64,000 bases of DNA from Ignelater luminosus (taxonomy: Eukaryota > Arthropoda > Insecta > Coleoptera > Elateridae), in assembly GCA_011009095.1 (NCBI GenBank), contig VTPC01004000.1, forward strand, positions 11,682 to 75,681. The letters are read 5' to 3'. Position numbers and translations under genes: made by a program. Positions 33,155 through 44,522 of this stretch are shown piece by piece (positions within the stretch are counted from its first letter, which is position 1; the number at the start of each line of letters is the position of its first letter). The notes below the pieces were generated by a model that saw nothing but the letters and a program-made list of their open reading frames with translations, made no database searches and had not been told where the DNA came from.

Positions 33155-35026
33155 GTTATAACCAACTATATTGTTGGATAACACGAGTCCTACATTCAAC
33201 CGTTTAAAAAAAAATGTTCAAGTTTATATATTTCAGTTAGAAATGTTGCATAATGGAGTTGAATCCTGGATAATTTTTATAACTTTGCCAAAGATAAAAG
33301 TTGCCTTTTGTGAATAAATTTAAAAACAACACATCAATTTTGGATGTCTTGCAAATAACTTCTTAGACATTCAAAAAACTTGTATTTCATTTCCATGGCA
33401 ACAAAAACGGATTAATTTCAATTCTAATCCTAGATATTTTGTTGCCAAGTTGCAGGGAACTTTTTTGCATAATATCTCAAGAACTGTTGCATTTAGGATA
33501 TAAATTATATAACAATTTTTTTTTCTTAGTAAGTCAGGGAAAACCTGGAAAAATCAGAGAATTTTGTATCATTCTCAGAAGGGGAACCCTGTTATTATGT
33601 GCTGTCACTATAATTGCTTGCTCTTGTTTGACTATTAGATATTCTAACCTAAAGGTGTCAAGTTGGACTTATATGTAACATCAAACACAAAAGGGCAGCT
33701 GAATATAAAAGCACTGCCTGCAATGTCAGTAGTAAAAAAATCGCTGATGGTTACTACCAACCATCCAGGAAATGTATGATACAAATGCTACCACTTGCTG
33801 ACTACTCCTGGTCACACACAATGTATGCTTACTTTTCCTCAATTTTATTCCTTCTTAGTTTTTAATTTGTTTATAATAATAATAAAAGTAGTTATTGTTT
33901 TGTGGCTTATTTTTAAATGAAAACTGTCAGGCTGTATATTTTTGATGTTAATGTGTTCATAGATTTTATCTACTGTTTAGTATTCTTGTTATTGTTTTTA
34001 TTATTAGTTTACAGTAATTTATAAATAATTGTAAAAGATTTAAATAAAGTTTTTATTCGAGTCTAATCTTTTAAGACAGGGAAATTATTAGATGTTTAAT
34101 AGATCGTTCATAATATACCCCATAGTTTACTAAAAAAAGGTATAAGCAGTATATCTATGTACTTTAATTTACAAAAGTCAGGTCTTGCATAATCATTTGT
34201 TGTTGAGCTATTGTAACATGCATGTTGTATTCTTCAATGTGGTTATTGGAACAAAGACATTATTACAATGTTTTTATTTCTGTTGATGAGTCAATACATG
34301 GGGAGAGACGAATACAAAAAATAATAAACTAGGCATGGTACTTACTGCAGTTAATATCGACTTGTCTTCTATAATTCATAGCTGTGGTTACTATAATCGT
34401 TTTCATTTTTGAGATACATTACATTTCTCACTGCAATAATGCAAACTGGTTTTTACAGCATAATAATGTTATTTCTATGATGACAACCAATTAGATAGCT
34501 GGTTGCTCTCCAATCATGTTACCATTTATTTAATATACGTTGCATCAAAAATTCCCTGATTATTTTAAATATTTTGGAAACCCAACAGGTTTTGTCAATT
34601 TTAGAGGGTTCTATATTGATATGCATTATATATTTTTGTACCATAAACTGACAAACATTGACAGCAGATTCTTGAGAAAAAAATCAGGTGATTTAACCTA
34701 ATTACATATATCCTAAAGTCTACTGTTTCCGAGATACAGGATGTTATAATGTAATTTAAAATTTTCTGTTTTTTCAATATTTCAAAAACAAATCAGGATG
34801 AAATTTGCTATAAGCTTGTTAAAGTTGTGTACAATCCTGTATTTGATATTCTTATCAGAAGCCAGAAGATGGAGGCGATAGCTCATTACCTTAAAGTAAA
34901 TTGATACAGTACCATTAGAAAATTTTAAAAATTTGCTATTTTTGGAATTAGCAATTGATTTGATAAAAACAGTTTGTTGTATTTTCGATTTTCAACTTCT
35001 CAAATTCAATGGCCTGTAGTAAGGTT
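33155..35026. other. Intergenic with old repeats
   Basis: It contains SINE-like copy 3 (33660-33820). It also has a phrase close to gtttccgagatacaggatgt, which is present near 33070 and 34730 and in altered form near 35125, marking an old dispersed repeat. Short frames here are not gene-like. Confidence 0.35.
33660..33820 (+). repeat. SINE-like dispersed repeat, copy 3
   Basis: Recognised by cgctgatggttactacc, aaccatccaggaa, then gctaccacttgctgactact, in the same order and orientation as copies 1 and 2. Confidence 0.55.
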
Positions 35027-35260
35027 GCACATTTTAAAAACAGGATGCAATTATTTGCATCACATTCCTTGACAAAAATTACGCCTATTTTGCCATATAA
35101 CTTTTGTCTCTGCAGTGCGTCATTTTTGAGATGTAGGGTGTCAAAGCTTAATGAAAAACGAGATTTTGACACTATACCTCAAAAATGATGCACTTTGAGG
35201 AAAAAAAGGTACATGGCAAAGTAGGCTTAATTGTGCACAATTGCATTCTGTTTTCTGCCC
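35027..35260. repeat. Imperfect palindrome, about 100-bp arms
   Basis: Arm 1 (35027-35145) holds aggatgcaatt, gccatataac, tttttgagatg and agggtgtcaaa in order. Arm 2 (35165-35260) holds their complements in reverse order (ttttgacacta, cctcaaaaatgatgcac, acatggcaaagtaggct). It is a foldback formed from two head-to-head copies of the repeat also seen at about 32985-33090. Confidence 0.6.
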
Positions 35261-36201
35261 TTTATCTTTTTATTAAGATGAGATAGAGCTATATGATTTT
35301 TATTAAATTTTAATTAAGGTACTATCTCCAGTACAGTCCAGTCCAAAAATAAATTCTCGTGTAAACGTAAAATAGTCCGAACATCAGTAGTCAAGTGTTC
35401 ATTATTTTTGTCAGACTATACTCTATACTCAGACACTGCATGTATACATATACACACAACTAGATGAGCCCGACGCTCATTGACATACCCCTCCACTTAC
35501 CACGAAATGCTTAAACTTGCATAATTTAAAAATGTTTATCTTTTCAACAAATCGAGCAAAAACTTTCTTTTTTTATTCAAAAGATTCATAATAAACTAAT
35601 TTATAAATAAGTTGGTTTTTGAAGAAATGTATACAAAAGTTTTAAAATTATGACAGAAAATATGTAACTTTTAGTTAACTAGTACATGCAAAGCATGTAA
35701 AAAGTGTCAACTTTGATCGCGAGTATCTCTTTTATTAAACGGGCTAAAACTTTAAATTTCAGCTATTTGCTAAAAGAAGGTTATTCTTTATGTGTACACG
35801 CAATTTCATTAAACTCATGGAAAAGTGGGTTTACGGAGGTACTACCTTAATACTTTGTGAATACTGCTCTTAAGTAGTATACCAAATTTGGACAAATTCA
35901 CATCAATGGTTTTTGAGTTAAATAAGAATCTTAACTTTGAAGACCTTAACTTTTTAAGAAAGTAATTTTACTTATTGCAAGGTGAGCTTAATAGATTAAT
36001 CTACGTATTTTGATTCCAGGACTCGAATATTAAATGTTGGCCCATTACTTTCCAGATAACCTGTATATACTTAACTAAAAATAGATGCACTGTGTGGAAA
36101 CAACTTTCATACAGAGGGTGGTTGAATATTAGTAGAACACCTTTTAGCACACGGAAAGGGACTTTTGAGAGGAACTCACAACTGCTATTTTTATAATTAT
36201 A

Positions 36202-37090
36202 TAGGGTGGTTGATTTTTCATTACACTTATTACAAGGTTTCAACTAATTTTAGGGTTAAAAAAGAGAAAAAGGACCATACTGTTACCAAAAAGATACCAA
36301 ATATCAAAATGTTTGCTACTTTATTTCTGAATTTAAAACAGTTTTCTAAGAACTATTAGTATAGTTATTACAGTAAGTAATGCAAAACAATTTACTAATT
36401 GTATATCTTCAGTTTTTTATTAATTAGATTCTTAACACAAAATGATAACATATCAATATCCTAACTAATGCAACATCATGTCGGCATATCACCTAAAGAC
36501 CACGATAAGCACATGCTCATATCTGTTAAGAGTGCATTGATCTTGTTTTTGATATTTTAAGGGGTAGAGTGTGGACACTTGTCAATGTCATTTTTGAAGT
36601 CTATCTTTGTCAAACTAATTGTAAATTCTTTTCCTGTCTTTACATCCACAATACAAGTAGTGAGCTATTGTATATTTTTGTCTCTTTTCTTTGCAAATAT
36701 CCATTCTAATCCAATGGTAAATAAACATCAAATTGATGCTCTAGTATTTATTATAATAAATTCTAAACAATTTTTCATGCTCACCACATGGTGGGCAAAA
36801 ATAAATGACCAGGGTGTTTTGATGTCAGAAAATATTATGCTATTCAAAAATGCATTTGTTTAATGAAGAACAATTATAATCTGCTTTAAAAAACAGACTT
36901 TAAAGGAGATTCCTGTATACAAATAATTTTGTATTTGTCTGATGCAGCAGTGCTGCCAAGTTTAAATTTCATTCTTGGTTCGTGTGGCAAATCTAAGTAT
37001 GTTGGAACATTCTTGTTTTCAATTTTGGCATCTTAAGAGGTTGAGGAAGGCTGCTATCTAAAGCTTTATTGTCATTTACGGGCCACCCTG
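36202..37090. mobile_element. Possible degraded TA-flanked element
   Basis: The left end tagggtggttgatttttcat and the right end (inverse cagggtggcccgtaaatga) share AGGGTGG and a few further bases, each next to TA. The interior has one open frame (36579-36863) without recognised motifs. The symmetry is weak, so this is tentative. Confidence 0.35.
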
Positions 37091-38014
37091 TATAATAATA
37101 AAAATATAAAAAACCAACTGCTGAGGCAAAAGACAAAAAGTTCAGAAAAATCTTCAATTTTTTTATATTTTTATAATTCCCGAGATTTTCAATTGGTCAA
37201 TTGATATTTTTTTTATTTCAATAATTAGATACTTAACCATGTTAAGGTATAATTCTCCGATAGAAAAAAGAATATTTCTGAAACACCTCTAAAATTTTTT
37301 CATGAATTTCGAATTTTTATCGTCTCTCAAATTTTGGCGCCCTAGGCCCAGGCCTCGCGGGCCTAAGCCTAAATCCATCACTGATCGAACTCCATATTTG
37401 TTCTAAAGATGCTGATTTATGTATAAAAAATGTTATTTGACAGCAACATTAGTTTTTAGATTTCTAATATAAAATGCCGGATAATATGTAAAAAACCTAA
37501 CCTTAAACACAGGATTAAATGGTACAAAAACTTTTATTCAGCTTTGAACAATTTGTTTTTATTACTGTTAACTTAGCATGAATGGGGAATTGATAATTTC
37601 TTGCACTCTTCTCAATGGTCTAAGATAAAATACCATCACTTATTATAAAAAAGTGCTAAGTGGTTTTAGGTTTTTGAATTCCACCAATTCCCCATTCAAT
37701 TGTGCTGGTGAAATAATATGCATGCATTTATTTTACCCAAGCAACAGTAACTGGTGGGAATTATTTAAAAATTCATTGCCTAAAATTATTTATAAAACAA
37801 GAGCAACAATTTGAAGAATAAGCTTTTTTAAGTGAAACACCCAGTATTTTATTGGATAATTAGAATGATACGAAATTCTGAATCCAACACAAGTTTTAGT
37901 TTTTCAATTGATCAATAAATAAGGTCGTAACAATAATGAAATTAACAATGTACACTTTTTGCAAATGTGACAAAAACAAAATCTTTATCTAAATGTACAG
38001 TAAAAAAGAGGAAC

Positions 38015-38049
<35 letters not shown>

Positions 38050-39959
38050 AGAGCACAAGAAACCATCTAAATCAAATTTGTGAATTTTTTGAAAAACTAT
38101 TCAAACGAAATTAGTGTGCAATCAAAAATCAACCACATTGTGTATTATTACTAAATGGTGTTAAAAATGTTATTTCCATATTTACTACAGATGTCACAAG
38201 AACATCTTTTTCTTTTTTCCAAGAACTCCGAAAATCTAAAGTGGGTAGAATGTTAGCCATACTGAAGTATCTTGATGAATTATACAATCTTTTGTGATAT
38301 GGTGGTATCTGAAACCTCTGGAGTAGACAGTGGAACAATGTCAACAACTTGTTTGAAGATAAATAACTAAGCACTCAGTATCAAGCCTTATTATCTGCTC
38401 TGCAATGTTCTTGTTATATAAATATTTACCAAATACTTAATCTTTGGATCTATTTTTACTTCTTTTAGTTGTTTTAATTTTAAATCTTTGTAGCACTACT
38501 CCCTATTAAAAATAATTAGTTAATAGTGCTACTAAGATTTATTAGTGAAACTTCATGAGCATGGAGTCATTTATTGTCAATTGTCTTATTTACACAGAAC
38601 CATTTTTTAAAGGACAGGAGGTAATATATATTTAATTTTTTTAAGATTGTAGTATCTATGTTAAAAGACATTTTCCAGATTTATAATTTTATTTATTAAA
38701 AAAAAAGTATTAATGCTAATAACATACTATTGCAATTTTAAATAAAATTTCTACGTTTAACAATTTTATATGAAGGAACAAAAATTCACTCTGCTTTTTA
38801 TCTCTAAAACTCAAAAGAAAAATAAGAAAAACTACTCCAAACAAATTTACAATATACTATTGTATGATTAACCACAACAAACATTAATTTGCAAAAAGTC
38901 TTATAAAGAACATTTTCGTTTATTTTTCTTTTTAATATAAAAACCAAAAAGTACAAATGATTAAATAAGAGACATATTAGCAGTTATTTTTACAAAACAT
39001 ATATTTTGCTTTTATATTAAGATGAAATTCTCGCGAATACCAAAACTTTATTGTTATTATTTAGAAAGCATTTTAGGACAAGTGTTTAATTTTGAAGAAA
39101 AGGCCTTGGAGTTTGTTTTAATATTCGCCAATTTCTAATTTATCACTATTAACAGAACAATAGCTGCTTTTTTTTAAACCAAAGCTAAATGAAAACACAA
39201 GATAGATAAAACTGGATTTCCTTAGGAGATACATAAATAAAATGCCATAACTTCAGACTACATAATAAATCTGGCTCTTATGGGCTTGTGACTGGTACTT
39301 GTATTTATATTCAAACCATTTCTTGAATTTTATCAGAAGTAATTCTAAACTCAGTTAATTTTAGTGCGATTATGAAAACATAAGAAGGTTAATAATAATA
39401 ATAGAGAAATGATGTTTTTATAAACTACCATATTGTTATCAGTCATGAAATAAAATGAATTAGTTTTACCCAATTTATGATTTTTGTCAATAACAGAAGC
39501 TTTTTACTCCAATATCAAAATCACCACATTTACTTTTTTTACTTCTTATAACTGCCTTTTTTTATCCAATGGTCCTTCCTATGGATTCATATAACTATTT
39601 TAAGTAAAAGATTTTTTTAATACTGTAAATATAAATGCACAGCCTGTCAATAGGTACGTAAAAAATTAAGTAATTAAAAGATCTACTACTTATCACACTT
39701 TATTAATGAAATAATAAAAAAAAATGACATCACTATATAAGAAAAGGTTTGCATACAAATACATTGCAACCAAATTAGTTGGCACTAATGTTGCAAGAAA
39801 TCTCCAGTCACATTCGTTAAACACCATCGTTTAGTTCGTTATTCTTTTTTTTATCCACATGTAAACTAGAATGACAAAAACGTTTATTTATGCCTGTCTG
39901 TGCTATTTTATTCTGCAACTTAGTGAAGACAAATTTATCGCTACAAAAGAACAGGAGAG
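37091..39959. other. Intergenic and rin 3' region, no gene seen
   Basis: A GC-rich patch at 37330-37384 (ggcgccctaggcc, ending ccatcactg) looks like an orphan hAT terminus. An (AAT)n microsatellite lies at about 38017-38047. The part from about 38600 to 39959 is low-complexity AT-rich sequence and probably contains the rin 3' UTR. No coding signal was recognised. Confidence 0.35.
38017..38047. repeat. (AAT)n microsatellite
   Basis: About ten ATA/AAT units. Similar tracts lie at 18966-18986, 43411-43434 and 62399-62432. Confidence 0.9.
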
Positions 39960-42115
39960 CTAGCGACGATTAGTATACGTGTTATTTGAACTGCGGTTTG
40001 GTGGTGGTCTGTTGAAATTATTGGGTCGACCACCAGGTCCACCAGTAGGTCCGCCTCCACCACGGGCTGTGCCTGGACGACGTGGCCCATTGTCACGAGA
40101 TCTGGGTCCACCCATATTATCTGATCCACCTCGGTTGCCACCATATGGAAGTCGGTCTTTTGTTTTCTTTTCTTCGACGTTCAATACTGTTCCATTTTTG
40201 TCATTATTTGGATAACGTATAGGTTTGGCTGCAAGACAATTCTGAACGGCTTGTTGGTTTTCGTAAGTGATGAATCCGTAATTTGGAGGAGCACGGGGAC
40301 CTGAAGAACTGCCTTTAGTACTTGGTTGGATTCGTAAATCCACAATTGGCCCAAAGGCAGAGAATATTTCACGTAATTCTTCTTCAGTGGCACTGTGGGG
40401 TAAATTGCCAAGGAAAAGTTGATGACTATCACCAAAAGATGTATCTCTGTGACTTTGTGATTTCCTGCGATCATCATAGCCTGATCCATCATCATTGAAA
40501 CTATTTTTTCCGCTTCGAGAATCCTGTCTTGGTATTCGTGGCTGTTGATTATTTCGTGGTCCTCGATTGACACCCATACGTTGACCAAGAGATCCTGAAG
40601 ACTGATTACCAACTTCAATACTGTTCCATTTTTGTCATTATTTGGATAACGTATAGGTTTGGCTGCAAGACAATTCTGAACGGCTTGTTGGTTTTCGTAA
40701 GTGATGAATCCGTAATTTGGAGGAGCACGGGGACCTGAAGAACTGCCTTTAGTACTTGGTTGGATTCGTAAATCCACAATTGGCCCAAAGGCAGAGAATA
40801 TTTCACGTAATTCTTCTTCAGTGGCACTGTGGGGTAAATTGCCAAGGAAAAGTTGATGACTATCACCAAAAGATGTATCTCTGTGACTTTGTGATTTCCT
40901 GCGATCATCATAGCCTGATCCATCATCATTGAAACTATTTTTTCCGCTTCGAGAATCCTGTCTTGGTATTCGTGGCTGTTGATTATTTCGTGGTCCTCGA
41001 TTGACACCCATACGTTGACCAAGAGATCCTGAAGACTGATTACCAACTTGAGAAGTTGCCGGTGGTACATCACGATTTTCAAAATGGCTTTGTGTTAAAG
41101 GAGGCGACAACGATTTAGGAGGCTGATTAAAAACTGTTACCGGTGCAGTCACGCCTGAATATGCAGCAGTACCACTACCAGATTTCAGAAGAGTTGCATA
41201 GGTTTTTGGTTCATTTGATAATGATGTGTCTTGGTTAAGTTCCTGTGTGGACAAAACATCTTGATTCATAGCATAGTTATTATCCAAAGCAGTATCAAGA
41301 GTTGGCTCTTCTGTAACTGGCCGATTTTCCTCAGATGTTGTCAATGGATTTGCTGAAGTAATTCCAGACTGTAAATTTGCAATTGGAGCTCCTAAACTTT
41401 GGCCTTGCACAGATGGAACAGCAGGAGAAAGTTGCCCAGCTGAAATAGCATTTAATTCATCTGGATGCAAACTTCCATTAATTGTTGCAACTGGTTGTGC
41501 TGGTAGAACATGAGCCAAAGTCGTTGCTGGTTGTCCATGATGAGGTGGCACCGGAGTTAGATTAGGTTGTAAAGTTGCAGAATTTGGATTGTAATATGGA
41601 ATCGGTTGTTGGGCTATTTGCGAGACTTCCGTTAAAACTGGACGTTCTTGTACTAATTCGTCTTCAATTTCGGAGCGGGATTCGGGTTCACATTCATCAT
41701 CAGAAACAATCTCATCTTGATAGCGAAAAATATCATTGTGAACATAATACTTCTTAGGGCTTTGGGCAGCAAGCACAAAGGTCTGCGTGAAACGTCTCAT
41801 AGGCTGGCCAGCATTCGACAATTCTCCTGTCACCTGTACAACAACACCATTTCCCAAAGTAGCTTGAGCATCCACTTGGGTGATTTTAGCATGACAATCA
41901 CGAAAATTAAGCTGCTGAATTTTTTGATGAATTTGTTTCTGTCCAATAACAGGGCTAGTTTCGCGATTTGGTGGATCCAGTCCCCCATGCACAAAAGATG
42001 ATTGGTTGTTGTAAAATCTATGTAGATGTGTTGGTGCCTTGTTCAAGAGAGTATAGTACTGCCGAACGAACTCACGTCCAACACTCTGGGGCGATGGTGG
42101 GGCCTCCATGACCAT
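39960..42115 (-). CDS. rin: Rasputin / G3BP (NTF2-like + RRM + RGG), ORF broken by a tandem duplication
   Basis: The frame opens at 42115 (MVMEAPPSPQSVGREFVRQY) just after a tttag acceptor, so there is an intron in the 5' UTR. Residues 1-130 are the NTF2-like domain (YYTLLNKAPTHLHRFYN, then YYVHNDIFRYQDE). An acidic then P/Q-rich linker follows. The RRM has RNP2 LFLGNL and RNP1 NYGFITY, and the tail is an RGG box. G3BP/Rasputin nucleates stress granules and acts in Ras signalling and mRNA control. The segment 40180-40613 is repeated exactly at 40614-41047. Its 434-bp length is not a multiple of three, so the frame is lost after NDKNGTVL and a spurious tail follows. The true RRM end and RGG tail (NVEEKKTKDRLPYGGNRGG onwards) are in a second frame from about 40577 to 39960. 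With one copy, the gene reads as one normal exon. Confidence 0.95.
40180..41047. repeat. Exact 434-bp tandem duplication inside rin
   Basis: The units 40180-40613 and 40614-41047 show no difference by eye. Both cover the linker end and nearly all of the RRM. Because the unit is 3n+2, the duplication shifts the frame. Perfect identity and exon-internal junctions suggest an assembly artefact (unmerged haplotype or misjoined reads) or a very recent event. Confidence 0.93.
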
Positions 42116-43660
42116 TCCTAAAATAATTTTTATTTATGATAATATAATTACTACATTTATGTAATTTATTTCATTTACCAAACAGAATTAAATGTGTTTA
42201 ATGTGATTGTGCATTTGGAATATTTGTCAAACGAATCTCAGGGTCAAAAGTCTAAATTATCTACACGTAAAGTGCATTTCTATTTAAAGCATAAAACATT
42301 TAATTTTTTACTTATCGAGTAGTTTAATGTAATTTGATATGTTGTATATTTATCTTCTTTAAGTATAGATTGTATTCAAGTATTCTAGAGTTTGAAATTA
42401 CTCAAATGTATTGTGCAATATTTGCTTTTCTTGGTTATTACACTGAACTAATTGAAAATAGTTCGCTTGCAGAATTAGTAAAAGTAATAAATATTTTTTG
42501 ACTGTTGAACTTCTACTTGTGATATTAAACTAATGATAAATGTTTATCTTCTATCAATAACTAGCATAAAGTATGTACAGTAATAGTCAATGAAATGCGA
42601 ACTAAAGAGATGCTAATCAGAGATTTTATTAACTTTGATGTATACCTGGATGCTGTGACATCTCTTTAATTTGCAACTTAATGTACAATATTTAAAATGC
42701 TCTTAAATTAGGAAACAAAGTAGAATAAATCAATATTCTGCTCTAGTTTGTAATGCAGGAAAAGTACATCACATAATACATCGCGAATATAAAAATTACA
42801 TAATAATTGAATCAATTCCAAAAAAATTAGGGTTAGATTTTCATTATTTTATAACAATTTATGTTGAAAATAAAAAACTCTTAAAATTTTTTTTTTGGTC
42901 AGCTATTGTTTATCTCACTCAGTGGGAGAAACATATAGGCGGACCTATCTTTCACAACATACAACAGACCTTGCTGTATATTAAATAAATGTAACTAAAA
43001 AAAAGTTTTGAATAAGAATTTTTACATTTGGAAAATCTTAAATGATACAGCACCTAGAAAAAGTAAAAATGAAAGATCAGTTTTTTTTTATTATTAAAAA
43101 AGTTCTAAGCAGATACCCTTTTCAGCTAAGAAAAAAGAATAAAGTACTGAAAAGGATTAGCTGAAATCTTGCAGTTCTTGCAAATAGGTTTACAAAATAG
43201 CCCATGAGAATTTCAAAATAATATAATAATCTATGCAGCTGGTTATTTACCTTTTACTACTGTAAGAATCTTATCTTTTATTAGCTAATTAGTTACATGT
43301 ATAAAATTTTTTCCAATACCTTTTTGCCGATATTGAAACTGAAAAAATACAATTATCTACCATATTAACAATAAATCATTAAAAAAAAATCTTATCAAAG
43401 TATTCAATGCCATTATTATTATTATTATTATTATTTAAAACACACATGAATACTTTTACATCTACCTGCAACTTCTTAATATTAAATTGAAACTCAGCTT
43501 TAAAAAACAATCTGAATTTTTAAAAAAGAAGAAAATATATTATTGGAACACACAAAACACGAAATATGTACGAATTACCTACTATACTTAACATTATTAC
43601 CACCTCGCACATTAGCACATTTCGCTTCCTCTACCTACGCCACTGTAATATATTGTTCAC
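42116..43660 (-). other. rin 5' UTR intron and probable first exon
   Basis: The 3' splice site is at 42117-42119 (minus strand tttag|GAATGG). A donor candidate on the minus strand lies at about 43578 (AGTAG|gtaattc), with a GC-richer stretch up to about 43640 as first exon. The intervening 1.4 kb is AT-rich with an (ATT)n tract at 43411-43434. The assignment rests on splice-site appearance only. Confidence 0.4.
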
Positions 43661-44522
43661 TAAGTTTTTAAAAAAATCATAAATTCAAGTTAAAGAACAT
43701 CTTTCATCAATTACTAACCGTTAATGATATCAAATGCTATATCATGCTTTTTCATTTAAAATACGTTTCCGATTGCGGATGAATAACTTGATCGATCACC
43801 CCAAAAAATGGGTGGTCAACTACGGTAAAGGTTATGGTTTACTTACTTGCAAATATCCAGCTATAAAATTGAGAACGAACGTTTCAAAAACCGTGAACTT
43901 TCAAATGATTGATAAAATTCTTCCAAAACCGGCAGAAATTTATTTTATTATGTGAAAAAATACACGTTTGACGGTTGTTGTCAAAAGAGAACCTACTAGA
44001 AAGTGCGAAGCGTGATGTAAAGTGAAAGTTCCTAGAAATTTATTGCCAACATTGTAATCAAATAATGTGTGGCTGACAGGTAGCAGCACTAGTAGTGGTT
44101 TGGCGGGTTTTTGAATTTTGCCAAAAATTATTACTCTATAATATTTATTGTAATAATAATTATTTACAGAGATATTTGAGATTTTTGTGCATAAAAGCAA
44201 ATTCTTTTAACTATAATATTTTCACAGGTAACATTTTTCATCTTTTTTTATTTATTAAAATTATACACAAAAAAACTTTGTAATATGTTTATAGTTCTAA
44301 AACATTAATGAGATCTTAACACTATTTTAGAAATCGTTACAAATAATTCTTAATAACAGCCTTTAACCTTAATAATGATTAATGAAAACGAAGAAAAAAT
44401 TGGGAGGTTATGTAAAATGTAAACTGACGCCAGTACAAGATAACCTTAAAATGTCGTTGCAAAACTTTTACAAGTTTTGCTTTATTAAGCGTTTTATATA
44501 ATTATATTATGAATATAACAAG
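43661..44522. promoter_or_regulatory. Probable shared upstream region between rin (-) and GNPTAB (+)
   Basis: The two genes are divergent and about 0.9 kb separates the proposed rin first exon from the GNPTAB start codon. A 73-codon frame at 43734-43955 has no recognisable domain. Core promoter motifs were not identified, so the regulatory role is inferred from geometry alone. Confidence 0.3.

Noticed and set aside
40615-41082. Separate 155-codon minus-strand gene inside rin
   Set aside because: It is the out-of-frame reading of the duplicated RRM segment.
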